Positions 11,530 through 22,920 of a stretch of 64,000 nucleotides of DNA are shown here, piece by piece. Position numbers and translations under genes: made by a program. Origin of the DNA: Tetrahymena thermophila SB210 (lineage: Eukaryota; Ciliophora; Oligohymenophorea; Hymenostomatida; Tetrahymenidae); the NCBI RefSeq assembly GCF_000189635.1, contig NW_002476413.1, positions 744,001 to 808,000 on the forward strand, given 5' to 3'. The notes beneath the pieces were generated by a model, which did no database searches, was not told the DNA's origin, and saw only the letters and a list, made by a program, of their open reading frames with translations. The first letter of the stretch is position 1, and each line of letters opens with the position of its first letter.

Positions 11530-14500
11530 ATGAAACTTTTAATTGTAAGACTAGTTATTACAGTTTCTTTGCCTATCTTAGTTGGAGTTGCACTAGTCTT
11601 AATTGTCTTCTACTCAAATCTTATGGATGCTCTTTATAGATGGTATACCAATTAATAGATACCATTTTTACATCTTTAAATTATTATCTGCATGTTCATA
11701 TATCGCTTACTTTTTTTGATTTATCATCATAATAATTTCAAAGATAATTCAATTATTTTTGTAATAAAATCTAGGGAATAGGATAGTGCTTCTTGGATAA
11801 ACTAGACACAATAGCAAATACTTTATAATTCCTTATTTTCTTAGCAAATTATTTCATAGTATAGCTTCAATTAAGTACCATTTTAGATTATTTAGTCCAT
11901 ATTATTGAGAAAATATTTAGCGCAATTCAAATAATGATGAATATGAAAATATTATTTTGATTAATAAAAGATGTAAATTCATTTGATGCTTATGAATAGT
12001 TTAATATCTAAGTATAACAATGGATAAATTAAAGGTAATTTAAACTTTTTTTTGTTATACATTTACATGAATATTATTTTTTTATCTAATTTAGTTAACT
12101 AAACAACTTAGTCTGCAAAATGCTCATTAAGGGAACTAATATTTAATGAGTGCCCTTACTATATTTATACATTATTATCTAAAAATGAATTATATGTAGA
12201 TTTATATTTCGTCAGATCTGTGTTTAAATTTGAGCTTTTAACTATTGAGCAATAGAATTTCATTCTTATGGTATGTTTAAGCTTACACTTTTAAAATATT
12301 TTCTTTACTTATCATTCTAATATATAGAATAACATTCTTTCATTTTATTCCAGAGCTTCTTATCTAGCTACTTAAAAAGAAGGATTATTAGTCATCAAAA
12401 GTTTTTATAATTCAGACACAACTTCAGTACTCTCTGCTGTTCCTTCTAGGTAAATTATTATTGATGTTATAATTCAAATTTAATTAATTTTTTTTACTTA
12501 CATATTTTAAATAGCTATAAAAACGTTACTAATTCTTAGTTCGAGTATTGTTTAGGTAGTAATTTTATAGAGCCTTTTGATCCCAGATGCAGACCTTGGT
12601 ATTTATTTTCACAATAGCATAAAGGTAATAAATATTATTCCAAATAAAATGAATTAATTAAGTTAAAAAAATAGGTTACTTTTTTTATGAACCTTACAGA
12701 GATGCTGTTTTAGGAAATCTAATCATGACCCTTTCTAGCTAAGTTAGCAAAAACGGTTAATTTTAATCTGTAAATAGCATAGATTTCGATATGATTGAAA
12801 TTACGAAATAATCTAACACTTCTTAAATGGCAAATCAATACTCAGTTTTATTCCATGAATTTAATAATATAGTAAAATTAATGATTAAAAATAAATTAAA
12901 TGAGCAATTATTATTTAATATAGGTGTTCTCACATCCTTTACTTTCAGACTAATCGTTGATATCATGGCAAGATTTAGAATTTCTTTATATCTTAGACAA
13001 TAAACTCATGAATTAGTTTGAATATGATCAAGTTTAAGAAGAAAAAAACATTTTTACTTCACAACTCTTAAATAGCATAGAATTTATAAAGCAAGGAAAC
13101 TACTCGATTTAATAGTAGATTAACCTTGATAAACTATTACAATAGTGGTCGAAACTTGGCGTTAAATAGTAAATCAAACTTTTTTTATTAATTTAATTGA
13201 AATTTAATCACGCAAATTAATTTATTAAAAGTCTAAGTTTAGTTTTTCCTATAAAGAATCCAAATATTTAATTCCAAAATCAAGAACCTTATTCAAATTC
13301 AATTATACTTCTAGCAAGAGTAATAGTAGATGAAAGCGATGATCTTAAGCTGTTTAATTTACTGAATATCAACTATATTAAGGTACCTTTGATTATAGAA
13401 TTCGTATTAGTGTGCTTAGCTGTATTTATCTTTATTGGGAATTATGGATATTTTTAAATATAATAAGTGTAAAAACCTATAGAAATCCTAATATAATTTC
13501 TGAAAAAAAGTCTTTAGTAATAGCACCAGTGCTAAATATAATTTTATACAAAGAGAGAGGATAAATAAACCATTCTCTAAAGATTTCAACCAACAAAAAA
13601 AAACTTGTAATAAAATTGCTGTAAAAAACAAATTAAATTAAAAAATGAAGATCAAACAAATACACTATTCTCACCTTCACATGTAGAAACTCCAATTTAA
13701 ACAACTTATAATAATTTAAATAACTTGATTGGCAATGATAAAAATATCGATTAACAAAAAACGATGCTAATATTTTCAAAAAATAATCTTTTGAGCAGGA
13801 ATAATGTCGAAGAGCCAAATATAATTGATCAATTAGACAGTTTTGCTGCAAAAACTAAAAGATAGAGGTACTATTCCCAGTAAAATCCTCGATTAAATTC
13901 GACAAAAAACTCCAATTAATTTTTTCAAAACTTTGAATCTAATACTGAATTTACTAATTTACCAAGAGTAAATACAGTAAAAAGTATTAGGAATAATTAT
14001 CCAGAATCTTAGGTTAGTATCAGAAACACTTCATAAAGTTAGACTTCTTAAGACAGAAAGAAGGAAGTTGATAAAGATAAAATACTCTAAGGTCTAAAGC
14101 CTTTATTTTTAGAGATGAAAATTATCAAATAGGCATTTCAAAATTTGGAACGGTTAATCAATTATTAGATAGACTCAAATACACATAATTCATAAGATAA
14201 CATGAATACCTTATATCATTTCGCTAAAGCTAAGAGCACATTTTAAAGACTGTTAAACGAGAATGGTTTAAGTCGTTGTTATTTTAATTTAGGTATTATT
14301 TACCTTTTGAAAAATGAATATAGCATTGCCTCTTAGTACTTTGAATCTTCAGTTTAATTAAATTTAGCTTTACTTGGGATAGACTCCTTGAAATAAATAA
14401 ACGAAAATTGCATGTTAAACTGTGAGGGAGATTAGGATAACTGGCTTCTCATTTTTAGCAAGAGAATTTTCGCTTTTGCTTATAGTTAAAAGTAAATAGC

Positions 14501-15926
14501 TTTTGATATATCATACAACAAATTAGAAAAAAACATTAATAAAAACTCTTCAAAAGAAAATATTGCATAGAAAAACGAGGATATTCATATAGATTAAATT
14601 TAGAAAATAAGATCAAACTTAAGAAAGGCTTTAGATATTTTTAAAGTTGTATAAAATCTATTTACTTATAAGATTAAATGCTATTCAGATTTTTTTCAAG
14701 CATTCGTATATTAAGAAATCATAGAAATTTTAATTTATTTAGATCAATCATTCTATAGCAAGTAAATTTCAACTTATTTAGACAAAACTAGATTTCTACT
14801 GGATAAAATTTAAATCTGTAAATCGAGAAATAACCAGAATGTATTTACCCTAAATGAATACAAACTAAGTGAAGATACTTAACACATGATTATAGAAGAT
14901 GATTTAGAGTATTTGAGCAATTAAAACATAAATTGTAATTCATCTTCCAAATACAAATAAGAAATAAAATATATAATGATAGATATTATGAAAAGTAGGT
15001 AGTTGTTTCTTTTGGGATATCTTGCACTTGGTAAATAAGAGCACTAATAAGCATTAGAATATTTTTCGCAGAGCTTGGAAGAAGGAAAGTTCTACAGTCC
15101 TTACCTAAGAAAAAAAACTGTATTAAATCTAATCAAATTATTTGAGAAATTATCTTTTAAACAAGATTTTATTGATGAATAAATTCTAAATTTTTAAATT
15201 TCTACAAGCATTGATCTTACACTCTTACTTTAAATAGATTCAATTTAGAATAATTTTGTATTTGATTATTGCTTGGAATCTATTATGAAATATAAACTTC
15301 TTTAACCTGGAGACAGATTAAAAGTTATAATTTTTAATGAAAGTCTTGATGAATATATTCCACTTACCCTAATATAAAGTGGCCATCACATTAATTTAAT
15401 ATTAAGCACATTACAAACTTAAGCAAAAAAATTATTTTAAAATACTACTAAAAATAGTTCTAACTAGCTAAGCTGGTAATCAGCGCTCTTTTAATCTCTT
15501 GAAAATATCTAAGAACTTAATCAAAAATAAGTAATAGACCTTAGTTCAACATGCTAAAAAATAAAAAAAGAATTTAGTTAAAATAGTAGCTATGAAAAAT
15601 TAAAAAAAATATAATAAGAAATAAAATAAAAATAATAATGCATAGCTAAGCAAAATAAAAAAGTAATCATTTTATTCTCCAATTAATCAGGTGCTAAATA
15701 GCCATTCAAAGTTGATAAAAATATTTTCTAACTTTAGAAACCGACAGTATTGCATTTAATTGATTAATTTACATTAGATATCTAAGATTACTAAATACAG
15801 TCTGAATTATTCTTTTATGAACCTTTGATAGATGAAACTTAGTTAATCTTTAGTTTAAAAAAAGTAAGAGGAGAAGAAAATAATAGCCAATAAAAGGAAT
15901 TTTTTACTGTATTAAATCATTTTTGA
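11530..15926 (+). CDS. Array gene 2 (subfamily A): Cache-TM-TPR-vWA-like receptor, 1273 aa
   Basis: Exons 11530-11642, 11775-11874, 11971-12034, 12095-12270, 12328-12449, 12515-12624, 12675-12871, 12924-13168 and 13232-15926 join into 1274 codons; I read the last exon through without an in-frame TGA. It is the closest relative of gene 1. Exons 1-8 have identical lengths, and both proteins end in NHF. The sensor motif is FDPRCRPWY (213-221), preceded by an NVT glycosylation site. The membrane helix IIEFVLVCLAVFIFIGNYG (about 430-448) is followed by KPIEILIQFLKKSL. The linker shares a short NTLFSP...ETP stretch with gene 1 and B genes. The first TPR-like repeat has RCYFNLGIIYLLKNEYSIAS. The vWA-like strand LTLLLQIDSIQ again has Gln in place of the first metal Asp. 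The 5' start is fixed by the conserved MKxLIxRLxITVS anchor. Confidence 0.85.
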
Positions 15927-15997
15927 TAATTTCAATTTTCATATTAATTAACATCTTTATATTATAAAATTTTTAATTGTATATTATTTATTTATTT

Positions 15998-16133
15998 ACT
16001 TATTTACTTACTTAATTCAGATCTATTTATTGTCGTCTAATCAATAATTGTTTTATTTTTACTTATTTACTTACTTATACTTACTTATTACAGATCTATT
16101 TATTGTCATCTAATCAAAAACTGTTTTATTTAT
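15998..16133. repeat. Imperfect tandem duplication, two units of about 65-70 bp
   Basis: Units 15998-16060 and 16061-16133 share a TTAC/TTAT-rich start followed by CAGATCTATTTATTGTC, then TCTAATCAA and a TGTTTTATTT end. They differ by a few substitutions and a small insertion. This is a local duplication with no coding content. Confidence 0.8.
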
Positions 16134-17270
16134 TTAAAATAATTTTAATAATTATAATTTTAAAATTAAATCTTTTATTTCTAATTGCTATTGTATTATT
16201 ATACATTCTTATTTACTTAAAAATCCTCTTAATTAAAGCAAATTGATGAAAATAATATCATTTATTTTTTACATATGGTTTTTTTTAATTTATGCTCACC
16301 ATTATACTATTAAAGCTTATCGTCAATTAATATAAATGTAAATCTATTGTAGATTTAATTTAAATACACATTATGTGTTTTTAGGTAAAAGGTAGATTCT
16401 AACATACTTAAAATATCACAATTCCCCTATTAATCAAATCCAACATACCACAATCAACTATCCTAATCCCATATTCCCCTTATTCCAAAACTAAAATAAG
16501 AATTATTATGTTTGAATTCTTAAATATAATTTAGCTTTCTATGCTGCGCGCGTACTCAATATAATATTAGTTTTTTAAAATATTTAAAAATAATACCTAT
16601 ACTAAGGTTAAATATATAATTACATTTCAATTTTCAATTAAATTAAAGTAAATATAGGAATGATATCATCTATTAATTACCATTTCTCTTTCTTATTATA
16701 GAAAAATAATAGTGGTACTTAAGCTTAAAAATAAGTGATTAAAAATAGTTTTATGGAAGGTTTTTATAAAGAAATTATTTTTTCTTGATAATATTTTATT
16801 ATATTTTGTAGCAGATTTAATGAAATCTTAGATATTTTCTGATAATTTCATTTTGATAAGTATTTCTATGGGTATAATTTTAATTTTATTAGTATAGAAT
16901 GATTTATTAAGAATTTTTTAATTAATTTAATGTCATTCGAGCATTGATTTAAATGTAACTAATAATTTTAAATAATAGTTAAGGTTACTTATATCTTGTT
17001 ATGTTAATAAACAAGCTTAAAATTACATTTTTTAAGTTTATAAAAAAGATTAAATTATTATTATTACTAAAATTAATTTTTAACCTGTTGAACATTAATT
17101 TATTAAAAACTAAATTAATAAAATATAAAATATAAAAGACTTTCTTTCTGAAATAAATTTAAAATAAACTAACAAATAAAAAAGAAAATGTGTTACTTAA
17201 ATTTGTAAAATTAAAATTAATTAATATCATTTAAGATATATGACATCACTTCTTTAGTTTACATAATTAT

Positions 17271-17355
17271 TAATTGGCATTAACTGAATAATTAACTTTT
17301 AGAAATAAAATGGGAATTTGATTTTTAATTAGATAATCATCGTAAGTAAAGATAA
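17271..17355 (+). promoter_or_regulatory. Conserved upstream block, gene 3
   Basis: The block begins ATTGGCATTAACTGAATAAT and ends GTAAGTAAAGATAA, about 75-155 bases upstream of the ATG of gene 3. A near-identical block lies at 22725-22810 upstream of gene 4, and a diverged one at 28157-28250 upstream of gene 5. Conservation in otherwise drifting spacer makes it a promoter candidate, although recent duplication alone could explain it for genes 3 and 4. Confidence 0.35.
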
Positions 17356-17427
17356 CAAATTAATAATTTATTAAAAGTCATAATTTAAATAATCTATAAA
17401 AGTTGATTAAAAAGAGTAAAAGTAAAA

Positions 17428-20400
17428 ATGAAGGGGCTTATTATTAGACTTATTTTGACAGTATCAATACCAATCATAATAGGTGTAGCAATATCTATGA
17501 TAATATTCTACAAAAATCTTATGAACGCTCTTTTATCATGGTTTTTATTAGAAATTATTTAAAATAAATATTATTTTATCATCTTTTGGTATAATGTTTT
17601 TTTTTTTTTATAAAATAAATAAGGGAATCGGATAGTCTCTAATGGATTAAGTAATAGTATTAATAAACGCTTTATAACTAACTACTCTCTCAGTTAATCA
17701 TAGAAGAATACAGTTTTAATTAAGTATTTGCTTTCTAGAATTTTTGTTACTTTTAAAAAAATCATTCATTATCAAATATTGATGGTATATTTTTTTATAA
17801 TTTAAATAGATTCAGCTTTAGTTAATTGTGTTGAATAAATTGATTGATAAATACAATGATAAAAAAATATTAGGTATTTATTTTATTTCCCTTATCTAGC
17901 TTAATCTTTATTTAATGTTAAAAAAATATATGTTAATTATTAAAAGTCAATTCAAAAACTCAGTTTACAATTTGTTCATACAGAGAATTAGTTTTCAATT
18001 AATGTTCTCCTGATGTTTATGTGAAGTTCCAATAAAGCCCTTATTTTGTAGATGTATATTTTGTGAGATCAATCTTCAAATTTGATCTTCTTTCTAAGCA
18101 GTAGCAAGATTTTATCTTAATGGTATTTTTTTAATCTGTTTTATTTATTTTAAAGTAGATTTTTTTTAAAAAAAAGAATAATCTTCTGTCTTTTTACTCT
18201 AGGAGTGTAGCTTATCAATCTTAGCAATAGGGAATATTAAAAATAATTATGTTTTTCAACTCAGATGCCACGTCTATATATACAAGACATCCATCAGAGT
18301 ACTTTTTTTACTTTCTTACTTATAAATTTTCATTTTTAATAAATTTTTAAGGTATACAAATGTTACAAATACACCTTACTTACATTGTTATGGTGATGGG
18401 TTTTTAGAACCATATGATCCAAGATGTAGACCATGGTATATTTATGCAAAGGAACACGAAGGTAAAAAAAAGTATTTTTAAAAAATAAGTTATTCTTTTT
18501 ATTTATAAATTTAAATCAATCAATCACTTATTTAACATATTAAACTAATAAAATAAGGTTATTTCTTTTATGAACCTTATAAAGGCTAAATCCTATAGAG
18601 TTTATAGATGACTTTATCTAGTTAGGTGAAGATTGGTTAGAATTTTTAATCCATAAATAGCATATCATTTGATATGAGTAATCTTATTTAGATTTTTTTC
18701 AGCTCAAAAAATTAATATGCTGTTTTATTTCATGAATTCAATAATACTGTAATTTATTTATTGTCTTTCTTTTTCAGTTAAATTATTATTAATTATTATT
18801 TATTTGTTTATTTTTTTCTATAATTCTTAAGCAATTTTTAGATCATAAAATAAAAACTATTTATTTAAAAAAACAAATAGATTTTTTATCACCCTTAGTT
18901 TGATGGCATCAGCGTTATATCATGGTAAGAATTAGAATTCAAAAATATATCGTAAAACTGTATAACATAAATTGATTTAGAAAAGTGTAATTAAGAAAAA
19001 GAATAATTAAACTATTAACTGCAATAGACAATACAGTTTATCAAAACTGGGGATTATTCCATCAATTAATAAAAAAATTTAGATTAGCTATATTAATATT
19101 GGTCAAAATTTGGAGTCAAAAAGTAAATAATATTTCATACGAAACAAGTCTAAATTTCCATTTAATTTTCTTTTCATATTTATAGAATTAGCTTGGTCTT
19201 TCCATTAGTGAGTAAAATTTCTAAGTATAAAACTCAGTAGCCTTACTCTTTCTCTATTATATTGACAGCTATGGTTATTGACGATTAAAGCGAAAGATTG
19301 TAATTATTTAACATCATTAACATTAATTGGATTAAAGTACCTCTAATAATAGAATTCATTATAATTAGCTTGATGATAATTATTTTTTTACTAAACTATG
19401 GCAAATTTTAAATTATTTAAATTTAAAATCCTATAAATATTTTAATTAAATTCTTAAAAATAAATCTAATTTTGCAATCTTAAACATAATATACAAATAA
19501 GTTAGATAAATAAAACTTTTTGTCTTAAAACTCAAGCAAATACAAAAAATCACCTTAAAATACAAATTATAAAGTAAAATACAATGAAATTACAAATAGT
19601 TTATTTTCTCCCTTCAATTAAGTTTATTTAAAGGAAACATTGAAAAACAATGTAAAGGTTAATGAAAATCACTTAATAAACAAAGAAAAAACTTCTAGAG
19701 AAAATACATGGAATTAATCTTATTTAGATAAGGTAAATTTCTCTTATAAATTAGATAGTTTTTTGGAAAAAAGCAGAAATAGATTAACTTATTAATAAAA
19801 TTCTAAGACCATATAAAGTCAACCTTAATCATCTTATTTATAGGTTGATACAAATAATGGAAATCAAGTCGCTTTTGGCTAAAAATATAACAACAAAACT
19901 ATTTAAAATGATGACAAATATTATTAGAACAGAAATAATAAAAGCGAAGTATTTAACACATAAGAATAAAAGTAAGAATAAGAATAAGAATAAAAAAGTA
20001 AAATACTAGATGGGTTAGAGCCATTGTTCTTAGAAATGGCAATCATCAAAGAAACTTTTTAGAATTTAGAAAGCATGATAAATTATTAGATTGATGCTTA
20101 AAGTTAGAGCTCTGAAGATATCATGAACGGTTTGTTCCATTTTGCTAAAGCTAAAGGTACATTTCAAAAGTTATAGAATTAAAATGGTGTTATCCATTGT
20201 TATTATAATCTTGGTGTCGTTTACTTAATTAAAAATGATTTTTAATTAGCTTCAGAATATTTTTTATCATCAATTTAACTAAACAGTATGCTTCTTGACA
20301 TTGATCATTAATAAATATAATTATAAAAATATGCATTTGCCTAGTATAAATAAGATGACGATCAGCTAGCCTTATTAATAAAAAAAATTTTATGCTTTGC

Positions 20401-21823
20401 ATATAGCCTGAAACAACTTGCTATAGAATAAATATATGATTAAATTAAATCTAATTTATCTAAGTCATCAAACAGCTTTTACTATGAACTCAAATATCAC
20501 CAATAAAAAAGCTTAGATTAATAAATATTGTAAAATATTTTAAAAAAATCAATTGATAACTTCAGAATTTTAGAAAATTTTATTAAAATTTATAATTAAA
20601 ATGTTTCAAAATTATTCTAACTATTTGTTTATTTAGAAATAATAGAAATATTAATTCATTTAGATCTCATGAAATAAATAAAACAAATTTAGTTTTACAT
20701 TGATAAAACAATAATTTTAATCTAAAAATAAGAGCCTTAATATATGAATTCCAAACTTTTATTAGAAAATTCAAATGGAAAAAAAATAAATGAGTTTGAG
20801 AGCTTTTAACTTGAGTAAGACATCCCTTTTAGTTTTTCAAGTAAAAATGAAAACCTTACATAAGAAATCAGGTTTATGATTTTTGAAATTTTTAAAGCTA
20901 AGTTAATGTTTTTATAAGGAAAATTGGAGTTCTATTAAGAGAATTACTGTCTAGCTATAGAATACTTTACACAGAGTATAGAAGAAGGATAATATTTCAG
21001 TCATGTTTAAAGATAAAATTCTATCCTTTATCTTTCTCTAATATTTTAAAAGTTATCAATAAAATAAGATTTTATTGATGAGTTTATTTTGAACTCCTCT
21101 GTACAAATCGAACTTACTTTACTTATTTAGATGGATTTCTTTAGTTAAAATACAAATCTTAGCTAATTTTTTGAAAATATTTAATAATCAAAATTATTAA
21201 GAAAAAAAGATGGAATTTAAATAATAATTTTTAACAAAAAGCTGTAAACTGTTATTCCACTTACTCTGATAGAAAGCTTTCACCACCTTAAATTAATCAT
21301 TGAAAGTTTCAAAAACAGAGCAAAATAAACAATTCAAAGTCCTAAGAAAATTGTTTAAAAATTAAATTGGTAGCAAGCTTTAATATAATGTATTGGTAAT
21401 ATAACTAATTTAAATCTTCTCTAAATTAACAAACTCAAATAGGATATAAAAGAATGGAAAAATAGTAATAATGATTTATAAAAAAAATCTAATTATGAAA
21501 TATTAAAACATAATATGAAAATGTTGGAAAATAAAAAATAAGTAATTATTTTATTTTCTTATTCATAAGATATTAAAAACAACATCATAGCAAAATAATT
21601 CTTTGATAAAAAAATTCAATTCCATTCCTAAAAAATCATAATTTATCACATGATAGATTAATTTATTCTATATAGTGATCAATAATATCAATATGTATCA
21701 GAGTCCTTCTAATACCAGCCAGTAGTACTTGATAAAGATCTTATCTAAAAACTAGGTTAACTTAGAACAGATTAACTAAATACTTCTAAATAATTTATAA
21801 CCATCCTAAATAACGCTTTATGA
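17428..21823 (+). CDS. Array gene 3 (subfamily B): Cache-TM-TPR-vWA-like receptor, 1251 aa
   Basis: Exons 17428-17540, 17624-17723, 17810-17873, 17947-18122, 18177-18298, 18352-18461, 18558-18748, 18881-19122 and 19186-21823 give 1252 codons. As in all B genes, exon 7 is two codons and exon 8 one codon shorter than in subfamily A, so the second membrane helix sits near 424-444. The sensor motif is YDPRCRPWY, preceded by NVT. The linker includes SLFSPFNQ, a YLDKVNFSYKLDS stretch shared among B genes, and a (GAATAA)n run at about 19965-19997 that is read as Gln-Glu repeats. A TPR-like segment HCYYNLGVVYLIKNDFQLAS and the vWA-like strand LTLLIQMDFF follow. The protein ends in ILNNAL. It is nearly the same as gene 4, pointing to a recent duplication. 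Confidence 0.85.
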
Positions 21824-22283
21824 TTTTTTATTTCATTTGAAAATTTAAATAAGCAATTCATACTTAAATAACATAAATAAACAAATAAAAATTATAACTT
21901 AATATTTTTTAGAGCTCAACATTATCTTTCTTATAAAAACTTAAATACTAAATCTTATTTATTTGTTAAAATAATATATTTAAAAAATGTGTGATATTAC
22001 TATTCGTGATGATTTATATTTGCTTTAAAAAACAAATTTATATGCTATTAATGAATCATATGTTAAAAATAATGAAAATATTTTAAGATAATAAATTATT
22101 TAGAATATTATTGTTTAAAATATCAATTTGCCTACAATACAAATATTTGCTTTAAATACAAATAATTTTTTTATTATTAGCTTTTGTTGTTAAGAATCAT
22201 TTTAATTTATCAAAATTCTTAAAATGTAAGCTCTCATTTATAACAAAAATATTTCATTAAAATTTGAAATTAATGTAAATTTT
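21824..22283. repeat. 3'-flank repeat, copy 1 (after gene 3)
   Basis: It shares long runs such as TTCGTGATGATTTATATTTG and TATGCTATTAATGAATCATA with 27262-27715. It is best read as part of the segmental duplication that made genes 3 and 4. Confidence 0.75.
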
Positions 22284-22724
22284 TTTATATTTTAATTTCA
22301 AATTTATAATCCCATTTTAATTTTTATAAAGAGCGATTTGCTATTTTAAAAATGCTTGATCACTGATAATTAATGAGTTATCAAGCAAATAATTTTATTA
22401 ATAAGAAAAAATAAAATTATAAATTGTATTGCTATCCTTTGATAATATTTCTGTGCAGGAAGTAAATATTTAGTAGAATAATAAATATTATTTAAAAAAT
22501 TTAAACAAAATTTAAAATAATAAAAAAATGTATCTATCTAAAAAGGTTTGTTTCGAACGTGAACTAACAAAAAAAATAAAAAATTTTTTATCAAAGATTT
22601 AAAAAATAATTTCTAAAATTTGAAATAAGCTTAAAAATAAAGAAAACTATTACAAAATATCTTATTTAAATTTTTAAAATTAGATTTTATTAAGACATAA
22701 TTTTTTTAAATTATATTATTATAA

Positions 22725-22810
22725 ATTGGTATTAACTGAATAATCAGCTTTTAGAATTAAAATGGGTATTTGAATTTTAATAAGATATTTTCTGTAAGTA
22801 AAGATAAATA
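22725..22810 (+). promoter_or_regulatory. Conserved upstream block, gene 4
   Basis: This is the counterpart of 17271-17355. It starts ATTGGTATTAACTGAATAAT and ends GTAAGTAAAGATAAA. It lies about 110-195 bases upstream of the ATG at 22921. Confidence 0.35.
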
Positions 22811-22920
22811 AATTTTTTATTTATTAAAATCCATCAATAAATCTTATGTTATAATATGATAAAAACTTTTATATAAATAATTTATCTATAAAAGTTGATA
22901 AGAAAGAGTAAAAGTAAAAG

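Larger units (their letters stand above)
15927..17427. other. Spacer at the A/B subfamily boundary
   Basis: This spacer holds a degenerate tandem duplication (15998-16133), a 104-base G-free and C-rich tract (16396-16499) and an isolated GCGCGCG (16546-16552). The last 160 bases form a block conserved upstream of B genes. No coding exon was recognised. Confidence 0.5.
21824..22920. other. Spacer between genes 3 and 4
   Basis: The first part (about 21824-22283) is repeated almost unchanged at 27262-27715, after gene 4. This shows that the duplication unit was gene plus 3' flank. The last 200 bases match the upstream region of gene 3. No separate gene was seen. Confidence 0.6.

Noticed and set aside
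13633-13851. 72-codon minus-strand frame
   Set aside because: It lies wholly inside exon 9 of gene 2 on the opposite strand, and its translation has no conserved counterpart. It is a shadow.
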